From Bin87 sp965204395 (GTDB lineage Bacteria; Chloroflexota; Dehalococcoidia; Lucifugimonadales; UBA3495), in the NCBI GenBank assembly GCA_965204395.1, contig OZ241987.1:2294001-2358000 (forward strand): a DNA stretch of 64,000 bases, given 5' to 3'. A model generated the notes under the pieces. That model searched no databases. It saw only the letters and a program-made list of their open reading frames with translations, and was not told the origin of the DNA. Below are positions 50,800 to 59,737 of the stretch, piece after piece. The position numbers were made by a program, and so were the translations under genes. Each line of letters opens with the position of its first letter. Position 1 is the first letter of the stretch.

Positions 50800-52272
50800 A
50801 TGAATAAGCGTCGATTGTGTGCGTTCCTGACGGCGGTGTGCCTGTTGGCCCTCGCGGTGGCATTCGTGGTTGGGTGCGGCGGCCCGTCGGGGTCTGGGGA
50901 GCTGCGTTCGGAGCGAGAACGAGTCCTGCCGCTCTCCGAGGCTGCTGACACTATTGTCAATCCTGCTGTCCGTGACGCGCCGCATCCCGCAGAGCCGTCT
51001 GCCGCGGCGGATCCGGGCGTGGGTTCGGCCACGGCGCCGGGCATGGACCCGTATTCGGCAACGGGCCTTGCCCAGATCTTGACACCGGATCCTGACGAGA
51101 CCCCGCACATGAAGGAGCCTGACCTGGGTGGTTTGGCGGATGACAATGCCGCATTCGCTTTCGATCTCTACCGTGAGTTGTCCGCGTCCAGTGGAAACCT
51201 GTTCTTCTCGCCGCACAGCATCTCGACGGCGTTGGCGATGACCTACGCGGGGGCAAGGGGCGACACCGAGACCGCCATGGCGGACACGCTGCGGTTCTCG
51301 TTGCCGCCGGAGCGTCTGCACGGGGCGTTTGCAGCCCTGGCCCATGATCTGGCCCTCCGAAGCGCCGGCAAGGACAAGAGGAGTTTCCGACTGAATGCCG
51401 CCAACGCGGTGTGGGCCCAGGAAGGCCACCCGTTCCGGGACGTCTACCTCGACGTCGTGAAGGCCAGCTACGGTGGGGAGGTCAGCCTCGCCGACTTTGC
51501 GGGCGACCCGGACGGCTCCCGCTCGGAGATCAACCGCTGGGTTGAGCGTCGCACGGATGGGAAGATCGAGGATCTGGTCCCGCCGGATCTCATCGACGCG
51601 CTGACCCGCATGGTTCTGGTGAACGCCGTGTACTTCAAGGCGGGATGGCTGTATCCCTTTGATGGGTCGTTGACGGCAACTGCCCCATTCCGTCTGCTGG
51701 ACGGTGGAACGACTGACGTGGAGATGATGCGGGCCACGGAGTACTTCGGGTACGCGTCTGGGGAGGGCTACCAGGTCGTGGATCTGCCGTATGTCGGGCG
51801 TGAGCTGTCCATGGCGGTGCTGTTGCCCGATCAGGGGCGGTTTCGGGAGATTGAGGCTCAGCTAGACGGCGGGTTCGTGGGTCAGGCGCTGGCTGAGGTC
51901 GCCGAGAGTTACGTGGCGCTGGAGATGCCCCGGTTCGAGTTCGACGCCGCGTTCCGGTTGGGCGAAACCCTGAAGGCGATGGGGATGTCCGCTGCATTTG
52001 ACGCCCGCGCTGCCGACTTTTCCGGCATGGACGGTTTGTCGTGCGCGGGGGGCGACGATGGCTGCCTCTACATTGGCGATGTGGTCCACAAAGCCTTCGT
52101 GTCGGTGGACGAGGCGGGCACCGAGGCCGCGGCGGCTACCGCGGTCATGATGCAGACGGAGTCGGCGGGGCCGATGCCTGTCAGCGTGACCGTGGACCGG
52201 CCGTTCATCTTCTTGGTGCGGGACCGACCGACGGGAACGCTGCTGTTCGTGGGCCGGGTGACGGAGCCGTGA
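50800..52272 (+). CDS. Serpin (serine protease inhibitor), lipoprotein
   Basis: 490 residues; ATG 50800 with GGAGGT seven bases upstream. Signal peptide with a likely lipobox (AFVVGCGG), then a linker of about 85 residues, then the serpin fold: NAAFAFDLYRELSASSGNLF, FSPHSISTALAMTYAGARGD, LVNAVYFKAGWLYPF and the C-terminal RPFIFLVRDRPTGTLLFVGR. The reactive-loop hinge is of the inhibitory type (DEAGTEAAAAT), so it should trap a protease. The scissile bond lies near MMQTESAG but cannot be fixed because the loop is about three residues longer than in antitrypsin. Bacterial serpins often protect cells from host or own proteases; the two HEVAH domains in the window are metallo-type and are not expected targets. 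Confidence 0.9.
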   Translation: MNKRRLCAFLTAVCLLALAVAFVVGCGGPSGSGELRSERERVLPLSEAADTIVNPAVRDAPHPAEPSAAADPGVGSATAPGMDPYSATGLAQILTPDPDETPHMKEPDLGGLADDNAAFAFDLYRELSASSGNLFFSPHSISTALAMTYAGARGDTETAMADTLRFSLPPERLHGAFAALAHDLALRSAGKDKRSFRLNAANAVWAQEGHPFRDVYLDVVKASYGGEVSLADFAGDPDGSRSEINRWVERRTDGKIEDLVPPDLIDALTRMVLVNAVYFKAGWLYPFDGSLTATAPFRLLDGGTTDVEMMRATEYFGYASGEGYQVVDLPYVGRELSMAVLLPDQGRFREIEAQLDGGFVGQALAEVAESYVALEMPRFEFDAAFRLGETLKAMGMSAAFDARAADFSGMDGLSCAGGDDGCLYIGDVVHKAFVSVDEAGTEAAAATAVMMQTESAGPMPVSVTVDRPFIFLVRDRPTGTLLFVGRVTEP

Positions 52273-52578
52273 CATGGACGCCGTCATGGGTAGGGTTTCC
52301 AACCCTGAGCCTTCGGTGGTCACGCGGGGATGCTTGGTGTGCGCGGCGCTGTTGCCCTGGTTAGGGCTGCTGGCCGACACGTTCACGGCTTCTCCCTTCG
52401 TGCGCAGGGGCATTGGGGCGTAATTGTCCACATGGGCGGTGCCAATGGCTCTCCGTGGCTCTGGTGTCGCGCTGGCGGGTAATTGTTGCGGGTCTGGACG
52501 CACCGTGCGGGGACTTTCAGCGAGCAGTCGTGCCGTCAAACCTCGTGACCGCGCCATTGTGTTTGGAGCAACGAGCAA
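52273..52578. other. Convergent intergenic region, 306 nt
   Basis: Space after the serpin gene leading to the hairpin at 52579. No gene supported. Confidence 0.35.
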
Positions 52579-52606
52579 CGGGCGTCCGGCTGAGGTCGGA
52601 CGCCCG
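52579..52606. terminator. Perfect 10-bp hairpin between convergent genes
   Basis: CGGGCGTCCG, an 8-base loop, then CGGACGCCCG. It lies between the 3' ends of the serpin and the 1280-residue protein. There is no T tract on either side, so it may act as a transcript end-stabiliser or a factor-aided terminator. Confidence 0.5.
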
Positions 52607-52639
52607 TGCGTACGGGACTTGCGCCCTGATGTAGACGGA

Positions 52640-55600
52640 TTACTCCGCCACGGTGCAGGTCAGCTCCACCGCTTCGCTGTGCACCACGCTCTCGTCAGCC
52701 AGCTCGTACACCGCCTTGACGCTGATGCTGGCCTCCTGGCCCACCTGGTAGTTGCCCCTTTCGCGCACTATCGGATGGCCACGGAGCCTGACCTGCTCAC
52801 TCCTGCCGTCGGGCAGGGTCAGGTCATAGTCGTAGGCGTACACCGCCGCCCCCGACCACTTGGGCGCGTCCCACTGGAACAGCACCTGGTCGGTGGTGGC
52901 GATGCAGCTCAGGTTGGACACCGGCGTGGGCGGCCCCACCACCTTTACGTCAAAGCTGTCGCTGACCGTGTTGCCGTCGCTGTCCTGGGCCGTGACCGTG
53001 ATGGTCGCCGTTCCGTCGGCCACGGCCAGTACGGTCAATGTGCCTTGGAGTTCGAAGGCCCAGGCTACATCCGGGTCCGAGGTGTCGGCGGTGAAGGTCA
53101 GCGTGTCGCCGTCGGCGTCGCTGAACACCCCGGACAGGGTTATGTCCTGTGTATCTCCCACCTCCATACCGGACAGGTCGCTGATGGCCGAGGCCACCAC
53201 CGGCGCCGCCTTGACCGTGACGGTGAAGGCGTCTGAGACCGTGCCGCCCCGGCCGTCGTTGGCCGTCACCGTGATGGTGGCGGTACCCTGGGTCTTGGCG
53301 GCAACCGTCAGGCTGGAGTAGTCCGCCGCCACGGACACCGTGGCTTTGGCTCCGTTGGACGATGCGGCGCTTACGCTCAGCGCGTCATTGTCGGCGTCGC
53401 TGAACACCCCACCGAGGGACACCGTGTACGTCCCGCTCTCGTTGACGATGGTGGCGTCGCCGATGCCCGAGGACACCGTGGGCGCCTGGTTGGGCTTTGC
53501 TGGTGGCGGCGGGGCGACGACCTCTACAGTGAAGTCGTCCATCACTCGGTTGCCGTCGCTGTCTTGGGCGATGACGGTGATGGTGGCCGTGCCTTCGGCC
53601 ACCCCGGTAAGGGTGAGCGCGGACCCGTCGGAAGATACGGACACCGTGGCGATGGCCTCGTCGTCGGACGACGCGGTTATGGTCAGGGCGTCGCCGTCGG
53701 CGTCGCTGAAGACGCCGGACAGGGAGACCTTCTGCGTTGATCCCTCATCCAGGCCGGATGCGTCGGCAATGTCCGAAGCCACGCCGGGCGCGGCTTTGAC
53801 CCTTACGGTGAAGGCGTCGTCCACCGAGCCGCCGTTGCCGTCGTTGGTCGTCACCGTGATGGTGGCCGTACCCCTGCTCTTGGCCGTAACCGTGAGGTTG
53901 GAGAAGTCCGTCGCCACGGATACGGTTGCCACGGCGTTGTCCGAGGACGCTGCGCTGATGGTGAGGCTGTCGCCGTCGGCGTCGCTGAACACCCCGGACA
54001 GGGACACGTCCTTTGTCCCGCTCTCGTTAACGATGGTTGCGTCGGCGATGGACGCCGACACCGTGGGCGCTTGGTTGGGCGGCTGCGACGGCTGCTGCTC
54101 CCGGGCGGCGACCTCCACGTCGAAGGTGTCGCTGACCCGGTTACCGTCGGAGTCTTGGGCCGTTACCGTGACGGTCGCCGTGCCTTCGGACACGCCGGCG
54201 AGCGTCAGTTTGGAACCGCCGGACGCCACCAACACTGTGGCCCTGGCCGTGTTTGAGGACACGGCGGCTACGGTCAGCGCGTCACCGTCGGCGTCGCCGA
54301 ACACTCCCGACAGGGACACGTCCTGCGTTGAACCGGCTTCCAAGCTGGACACGTCGGCCAGGGCTGACGCCACCATCGGCGCGGCCTTCACCCTTACGAC
54401 GAAGGCGTCTGAGACTGTCCCCCCGTTACCATCTTGCGCCGTTACCGTCACGGTCGCCGTGCCTCGGAGCCGCGCCCTCACCGTCAGGCTCGACCCGTCG
54501 GAGGATACCGACGCCGTGGCGGTGGCCTCGTCCGACGAGCGGGCGGTGATGGTCAGGCTGTCGCCGTCGGGGTCGTCGAACACCCCACCAAGGGACACCC
54601 GCCGTGATCCGCTCTCGTTGACGATGGTGAAGTCCGCTATGCTCGACGACACCGTGGGAGGTTGATTTGGCGGGGACGACGGCTGCGGAGCCGAGCCCGT
54701 GTCTCCCCCGGTCCCGCAGTTGGCGCAGGGGGAGTTCTGACCTGGGGACTCCTGTGGGGTGGTGTCGTGGATCCAGACCTTGTAGGACGGCCTCCAACTG
54801 TATACGTTGCCCGCCTTGAGCCAGTTGGGCAGGTTTGCGGCGTCGATGGACACCGTGAAGGACTCCCACTCCTCGTTGTCGCCGTCCTCGGGTACGGTGA
54901 TGGTTCCGGTGCTGGCGTCCGAGAGAGGCCTGGTGATGGTGAGCGACGCCGGCCCGGAGTAATCGGCGGTTTCCGCCGTGTCTGGCGTGTACTTCAATGG
55001 GACCGTGACGTCGCCGTACACCGTACGGGACATCCGCACCCTCACGTCGGCTGTCTCTCCCTCGTTGATCGTGTTGCCCGGGCTCACGCCCAGCGCCACC
55101 TTGGGCAGCGCCACGTCGTCATCAATGACGTTGATCTTCAGGAACTTGGAACTGACCGAATGCGGGGGTCCGACGGTTTTCTCCGTCAACACTCCCGCCG
55201 GCAGGTCTTGGTTCAAGGCCACCGTCAACGTTTCGTCGTACTGGGCCTCGGTCCATTGAGTGCCGCCTTCGTGGTCGGTGTCCTCATCCGTGGTGAAAGT
55301 GGCCGTCCCTGTGGTCTGGCCGGCTGTGATGTTGATGGAGGACACCGCCCCGCGCAGCGGCATAGTCACGTCGCTGGACATTGCCGAGGACAGGGTGGCG
55401 GTCACCGTCACCGTATCGCCCTCCAGCACCGGGTTGGGCGCGGCCGAAAGCGCTACGGTGGGCGTGGTGGACTTGGGAACCACCAGGCTGAGGTGGGCCT
55501 TGCCGCCCTCGTGCCAACGGACGCCGCTCACGTACCTCCAATAATAGTGCCAGCCGTTCGATCCGTCTCCGGTTTTGCGGATTTTGACCGACATGTCGCT

Positions 55601-56482
55601 GCTGACGTCCTGCCGGGACAACCAGGCGCCGCCATCCACCACCAGCACCCAATCCTCATCGGGCAACTTTTTGTTGAAGACGATCCCCACGCTTGGGTGG
55701 GAATTGAGGCCTCCCTTCGGAGACCAGGTCACGTTTTCGACCTCGTATTCCGTGGATCCGTAGGTGAATTTGCCGCTGTCCGAATCGAAGGCCTGATCGC
55801 ACCGCCTGTGTCTGAACCGGTTATCATTCTCCGGGAAACCGTTGCTGCAACCCAACAGGCGGTTCCCCTTGTGTACGGTGGTCAAGGCGCCACCCTCCCA
55901 GATGGCTTTCGCGACGGGGGTCGTGCCCTGATCGTCCAGGATGGTGACCTGCACCGAGGAAGGGGTGCCAACCTTGAGACCCGAGGGAAGTTCCCCGAGC
56001 GATACCGTGAAGGTTTCGTGGTCGGCATCGGCGTCCACGGTCGTGGTGATGATGCCCGTGCCGGCGACGGAGTTGATCGGGATGACAATCTTTTCGAGAG
56101 CTCCGCGGTCCCCAGTCTCCGCAGTCCCATTGGTGATGCTCAACGGAATGTCGCGAGCGACGGTTTGTCTCTTGGACAGAATGGCCATGACGGTGACGCT
56201 GGAACCCTCGGGCACCGGGTTGGGGGTGACGGAGAGTGTCACGGTGTTAGGCGAACCCTGAGCCTGGGCGGGAACTGCCTCCATCGCCGCGAATACCGCC
56301 AGCGCCATCGTCGCGACCACAACGGCCACTCGAGCGGGCGACAGCCGGACCGCGGCGGCTTGCTTCCGCAGCGATCCCCTATGCGCGTTCGGCGAGTCCT
56401 GCGGCGGTATGGGACGTAAGCCCATCAGGGATTGACGTGCTACCTTGATGCCGTCGCGTACTTTTTCACGTACTTGGTTCAT
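52640..56482 (-). CDS. Secreted Calx-beta / cadherin-like repeat protein
   Basis: 1280 residues from the ATG at 56482 with AGGAGA upstream. The export signal is unusually long: about 45 charged residues precede the hydrophobic segment (VAVVVATMALAVFAAM) and AQAQ cleavage site near residue 75. Then come a Calx-beta-like domain, a Cys/Trp-rich domain (about 195-345), two further Calx-beta-like domains, and six cadherin-like/immunoglobulin-like repeats arranged as three pairs (SIADATIVNESGTKDVSLSG followed by FSDADGDSLTISA). A fibronectin-like C-terminal domain (about 1190-1280) ends the protein. DxD and DxDGD loops suggest calcium binding. No wall anchor is visible. Likely an adhesin or matrix protein. 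Confidence 0.85.
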   Translation of the reverse strand: MNQVREKVRDGIKVARQSLMGLRPIPPQDSPNAHRGSLRKQAAAVRLSPARVAVVVATMALAVFAAMEAVPAQAQGSPNTVTLSVTPNPVPEGSSVTVMAILSKRQTVARDIPLSITNGTAETGDRGALEKIVIPINSVAGTGIITTTVDADADHETFTVSLGELPSGLKVGTPSSVQVTILDDQGTTPVAKAIWEGGALTTVHKGNRLLGCSNGFPENDNRFRHRRCDQAFDSDSGKFTYGSTEYEVENVTWSPKGGLNSHPSVGIVFNKKLPDEDWVLVVDGGAWLSRQDVSSDMSVKIRKTGDGSNGWHYYWRYVSGVRWHEGGKAHLSLVVPKSTTPTVALSAAPNPVLEGDTVTVTATLSSAMSSDVTMPLRGAVSSINITAGQTTGTATFTTDEDTDHEGGTQWTEAQYDETLTVALNQDLPAGVLTEKTVGPPHSVSSKFLKINVIDDDVALPKVALGVSPGNTINEGETADVRVRMSRTVYGDVTVPLKYTPDTAETADYSGPASLTITRPLSDASTGTITVPEDGDNEEWESFTVSIDAANLPNWLKAGNVYSWRPSYKVWIHDTTPQESPGQNSPCANCGTGGDTGSAPQPSSPPNQPPTVSSSIADFTIVNESGSRRVSLGGVFDDPDGDSLTITARSSDEATATASVSSDGSSLTVRARLRGTATVTVTAQDGNGGTVSDAFVVRVKAAPMVASALADVSSLEAGSTQDVSLSGVFGDADGDALTVAAVSSNTARATVLVASGGSKLTLAGVSEGTATVTVTAQDSDGNRVSDTFDVEVAAREQQPSQPPNQAPTVSASIADATIVNESGTKDVSLSGVFSDADGDSLTISAASSDNAVATVSVATDFSNLTVTAKSRGTATITVTTNDGNGGSVDDAFTVRVKAAPGVASDIADASGLDEGSTQKVSLSGVFSDADGDALTITASSDDEAIATVSVSSDGSALTLTGVAEGTATITVIAQDSDGNRVMDDFTVEVVAPPPPAKPNQAPTVSSGIGDATIVNESGTYTVSLGGVFSDADNDALSVSAASSNGAKATVSVAADYSSLTVAAKTQGTATITVTANDGRGGTVSDAFTVTVKAAPVVASAISDLSGMEVGDTQDITLSGVFSDADGDTLTFTADTSDPDVAWAFELQGTLTVLAVADGTATITVTAQDSDGNTVSDSFDVKVVGPPTPVSNLSCIATTDQVLFQWDAPKWSGAAVYAYDYDLTLPDGRSEQVRLRGHPIVRERGNYQVGQEASISVKAVYELADESVVHSEAVELTCTVAE
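52935..54665 (-). repeat. Three tandem ~575-bp coding repeats
   Basis: Each unit encodes a pair of cadherin-like domains, beginning with PPTVSS or APTVSA and ending at the next such start. Units begin near 54660, 54068 and 53487 on the minus strand. They are similar enough at the DNA level (SGVFSDADGD blocks) to allow recombination. Confidence 0.7.
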
Positions 56483-56549
56483 TAGAGTCGTCTCCTGTGA
56501 CAACCGGTTTGTGCGTGCAGATTGGATATTGGTAGTTACGCCAGTGAGA

Positions 56550-56756
56550 TTATTCCGCCGCGGCGACAGTTCGTTTTTCCCCGACGCGAAAGTCGGCGGT
56601 GATCTTGCCGCCGGTTCCGAAGGACGTATCCAGGGCCCCGGGCGTGCCGGTTTCCTGCGCTTGGGCCGCCGGCGCGTCGTGGACGAAGAAGCTGGCCATG
56701 GCCACCAGAGTTGCGGCTAGGAGCAGGAGTCGTGGGGTTTGGGCGACGAGTTTCAT
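56550..56756 (-). CDS. Stub of a delta-60 repeat protein, 68 aa
   Basis: ATG at 56756 with GGAGGT 11 bases upstream. A full signal peptide (LLLLAATLVAMASFFVHDAP, AAQAQE) is followed by LDTSFGTGGKITADF, the exact opening of a delta-60 (beta-propeller-like) repeat, and then by an unrelated 12-residue end (RVGEKRTVAAAE). Intact members carry many such repeats. It therefore looks like the head of a secreted repeat protein with the body deleted. Expression of a short secreted peptide is still possible. Confidence 0.6.
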   Translation of the reverse strand: MKLVAQTPRLLLLAATLVAMASFFVHDAPAAQAQETGTPGALDTSFGTGGKITADFRVGEKRTVAAAE

Positions 56757-56926
56757 GTTGCTGCTAAACCTCCGGCGGTTTTCAGGAGTGCGAGGCCAGT
56801 AGGCTGACGCTGCGGGGGATGGGTAACGGGGGAGATTGAATCTGCTCATGGGTATTGTGCCGAATCGGGACTTTGCCTTGCCCGGGAGAGAAATTTTCCC
56901 AGCTGAAGCAGCCGCGCCGTTATGTC

Positions 56927-57367
56927 GAGATTCGGCAAGAGCGCCTGTTCCGGTTCAGTGCGGCTGGCTGGCGCATTGACGGGAGTTCGGACGTTGACGC
57001 GGCGTTGTGTGAGGGCTGGGGACTGCCCGGGCCAGTTGTGGGTGTGCCGCTCCGTGGGAGACCTTGGCGTCAACTACACCCTGCACTGGGTCGGTCGGTG
57101 GAGCCGACAGGCACGGAGCAGGTGGGGCTCTACGAGCTGGCGGTCCAGGCTCCCTTGGTGCTGAGCGAGAGCGTGCTGCTCCAGCGGGTTTTGGGACTGG
57201 AGCGGGTGAGCGAGTGCTGGCTGGTGCGCAACGTGGTGAAGAAGCTGCGCCGCAAGCTGGGGGACTGTGCCGCCGACTCCAGGTACATTTTCACCGAGCC
57301 GCGGGTGGGATACAGGATGTCGGCGGGGGATGCGGACGAACGAAACCACCCGGATCCGCCGGAATGA
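56927..57367 (+). pseudogene. Relic of hybrid sensor kinase: GAF head plus winged-helix tail
   Basis: The frame starts with a GAF-head-like stretch (EIRQERLFRFSAAGWRIDGS, then SDVDAALCEGWGL). After a scrambled, partly frameshifted piece (VNYTLHWV in another frame) it becomes the C-terminal half of an OmpR-type winged helix: YELAVQAPLVLSESVLLQRV, LVRNVVKKLRRKLGD, YIFTEPRVGYRMSAGD. Kinase and receiver domains are missing. Same family as the relics at 4825 and 59738. Confidence 0.7.
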
Positions 57368-57429
57368 CCATCCTGACCGGCGGCCTTGCCCGGATCCGGC
57401 TTTCTTTTCTCTCCTCCGTCCTGCCGATG

Positions 57430-57936
57430 TTAGCTGTCCCTGGCGGGACCAAGTTCCCCCGCTCCAGCGCACATTACCGGCGGCAGTGCAGGGCGACTTG
57501 GGTCCTGTCCAACCGCCACGTCGTTGTCCGGCCTGACCACCCTTCCGCTGCGTAGCGGGTTCTGGGCCAGGGCGTAGACTGGTTCCAGCATGGCCAGCCG
57601 TCGCAGGGACATCTCCCCCCGCGACGTAGCGGTCCAGGGCTGGTGCTCGTGGTCGAGGCTGCCGTTGTCGCCGCTGGAGTCATCCTCCACCGGATCTGCG
57701 GCGGCGAAAAGTGAATTGTCTTGACTCTCCAAGTGGACGGAATGGTCGTGGCCCAAGGCGAAACGGTCCTGGAAGTCCTGAGGCAGTTCCCCGTGCGGGT
57801 GAGACTGGGCCAGTCCGGCGGCACGGGCCTCCTCGCGGGGGCTGGGGTGCCGGTGGGCGGTGACGTAGAGTTCGTCCACCGCCCTTCTTGTCAGGAACCA
57901 ACGGTGCTGCCTGCGCTGGGTCATGCCCCGCATCAC
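57430..57936 (-). CDS. Hypothetical protein, 168 aa
   Basis: The frame from ATG 57936 (no clear ribosome site) gives a soluble protein with a helical, basic start (TRRAVDELYVTAHRHPSPRE), a His/Asp-rich middle (LGHDHSVHLESQDNSLFA, SSGDNGSLDHEHQPW) and a coherent tail (LRRLAMLEPVYALAQNPLRS). It lies 65 bases downstream of the permease-RDD gene on the same strand. Not recognised; the His/Asp-rich middle could bind metal. Confidence 0.4.
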   Translation of the reverse strand: MMRGMTQRRQHRWFLTRRAVDELYVTAHRHPSPREEARAAGLAQSHPHGELPQDFQDRFALGHDHSVHLESQDNSLFAAADPVEDDSSGDNGSLDHEHQPWTATSRGEMSLRRLAMLEPVYALAQNPLRSGRVVRPDNDVAVGQDPSRPALPPVMCAGAGELGPARDS

Positions 57937-58001
57937 CGAGTCCCCCAGCCGTCGGCCCGCAGGGTTGCCAGCCTCCGCTGTATTGGCGCCGATGAAGCAG
58001 G

Positions 58002-59234
58002 CTATCCCAGGGGGTTCGGGGGCCTACGGACTACAACCGTGTCGCAAATCAGGTCGTGGAGCCCGCGCCGGTCTCTTCGGAAGGCAATCATCAGGATGCC
58101 TATGAAGAAGATCACTTCCGAAAGCATCTGGGCCAGGGAGCGGCACAGTTTCCGGCCCAGCCCCGCCGTGGTACCGTCTGGTCTCAATACGCGCAAGCCA
58201 AGAGCGCGTTTGCCGGGCGAGACCGCCGGAATCCAGACCAAGGCCGCGAGAACCGCGATAATGAAAATGGCCCCTGCAAACGCGGATGCCAGGCCCACCG
58301 TGGCATAGAGGATAGAGGTGAGGAGGATGAAGAGCATTATCGCCGCCAGGTCAATCAGGTAGGCCGCCAATCGTATCCAGAACCCTGCCGGGGTGCCTGC
58401 CTGGGCTGGCAGAACCGCCCTGGCCGGCGGGGCAAGACCTCTGCCCACCGGGATTGCGATGGCTGAGAGAGCCCCCACGCCCACCAGCACGATCCCCAAG
58501 GGGAAGACCCACGTCCACCAATAAACGGCGTGGCGGGTCGCGTGTGAAACCATCACGCCCAGGCTCGGAGCCGAAGGCGGCACACCCACTCCGAGGAACG
58601 ATAACGAAAACTCGATGAAGAGGCCCATCAGCAGGGCCAGGCTGAAAGTCACCGGCAACAGCGAAATCCCGCAGCGGACGGCAAGCCGAATCGGGTTTGA
58701 GGATGTGCCATCCCTGCGGGTGGACTCAGAAACAAGGGCCATTGGCAGGATGGCCGAAAACACTCCTGCGCATACGATCACATACACAACCGCCGATGCC
58801 AAGGAAGCCGTCACCGAAAGGGACACAAAGACGCCGACGATGTAGGTGAGGATGGCCAGGAGGTAGAACGGGAGACCGAACAGGGGCGCAGAGGATTCGG
58901 GAGCAGGGATAGCGCCTCTGATGCTGCGCACGATGACCAGCAACCACGCGGCCAGTGTTCCCAAAAAGGTTCCCAGGAGACCGATGTACAGATTGGTCCT
59001 GAAACTTGTGACAATGCGGCCCAGCACGTCCCGCCCAAGATGGTCGGTCCCGAGGATGTGAACCGGGCCGCCATCCGCAGATCCGCCTGGAGGGGTGAAG
59101 TATGTGACCGGATCTGCCGCGTTTGGATCATGGGGCCCCAGGATCAGGGCAAAGATTCCTGTCACCGCCATGACCATGGCAACGGCGACACCGGTGATTA
59201 CAGTTGGGTGCCGGAATACGGTTCGATGTCCCAT
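58002..59234 (-). CDS. DppC-like ABC permease fused to an RDD domain
   Basis: 410 residues from ATG 59234 with GGAG upstream (a second ATG at 59252 is possible). Residues 1-285 are a dipeptide/oligopeptide/nickel permease of the DppC type: GPHDPNAADPVTYFTPPGG, HILGTDHLGRDVLGR, then a run of membrane helices with a degenerate coupling (EAA-like) region ESTRRDGTSSNPIRLAVRCG and SLSFLGVGVPPSAPSLG. Residues about 288-405 form an RDD-family membrane domain: WIRLAAYLIDLAAIMLFILL, PGKRALGLRVLRPDG, RRGLHDLICDTVVVRR. Such a fusion is unusual. No binding protein, second permease or ATPase gene is adjacent, so whether it transports peptides is uncertain. Confidence 0.8.
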   Translation of the reverse strand: MGHRTVFRHPTVITGVAVAMVMAVTGIFALILGPHDPNAADPVTYFTPPGGSADGGPVHILGTDHLGRDVLGRIVTSFRTNLYIGLLGTFLGTLAAWLLVIVRSIRGAIPAPESSAPLFGLPFYLLAILTYIVGVFVSLSVTASLASAVVYVIVCAGVFSAILPMALVSESTRRDGTSSNPIRLAVRCGISLLPVTFSLALLMGLFIEFSLSFLGVGVPPSAPSLGVMVSHATRHAVYWWTWVFPLGIVLVGVGALSAIAIPVGRGLAPPARAVLPAQAGTPAGFWIRLAAYLIDLAAIMLFILLTSILYATVGLASAFAGAIFIIAVLAALVWIPAVSPGKRALGLRVLRPDGTTAGLGRKLCRSLAQMLSEVIFFIGILMIAFRRDRRGLHDLICDTVVVRRPPNPLG

Positions 59235-59595
59235 GGCCTCAGTCTCCGTCATCAGCTTAGGAATTCTGTCGGCGGCGGCTACTGCGAAATCTTCCCGGAC
59301 CCATTGCCGGCACGATTGACATCCGGCGCAAGCGCCGTGCGGAGGCAAGTGTTACCCACCTGCATGCGTTCGCGCCCGGCGAAGCTGTCATGCAGGCGGC
59401 CTTGCTGCTATGGCTGCTGACGTTGAACATGCCGCGGCGTTCTCCTTCCCCACGCCTTTCCGGGCGAGCCCACTCGGCGTGTTGAGCCCCGGCGGGGTGC
59501 CTGTTTTCGTTGCCGCCGCAACCGGGGAACCGACTCTATCCTCCCCCAGCGGCGCCAGGCCACCGGTGCCAAGACGGGACTGGACAGCTAGGAAA
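59235..59595. other. Intergenic stretch, 361 nt
   Basis: Upstream region of the permease-RDD gene (minus) and of the sensor-kinase relic (plus). GC-rich open frames here show no protein character. Confidence 0.35.
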
Positions 59596-59661
59596 ACCCT
59601 ACACCATCCGCCGTGTAATGGGAGTAAATGTAGCACCTATCATTTGTATCAGTTTTTGTAT
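59596..59661 (+). promoter_or_regulatory. Upstream motif shared with the relic at 4825
   Basis: ACCCTACACCAT (59596-59607) and TTTTTGTAT (59653-59661) repeat the two blocks seen at 4697-4749, again just before a sensor-kinase relic, in an AT-rich stretch that stands out from the surrounding GC-rich DNA. Confidence 0.4.
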
Positions 59662-59737
59662 GATTCAGTTGGTACAGCTACCGGATCAGCGCGCTAACCC
59701 CCAGCGTCCCCTTTGTAGCGGTTCAAGGGTTGGGGGA

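Noticed and set aside
53340..56419. Long plus-strand frames (441 and 585 codons) opposite the cadherin-like gene
   Set aside because: They are reflections of the repetitive minus-strand coding sequence, Ser/Thr/Val- or Arg/Gly-rich without motifs.
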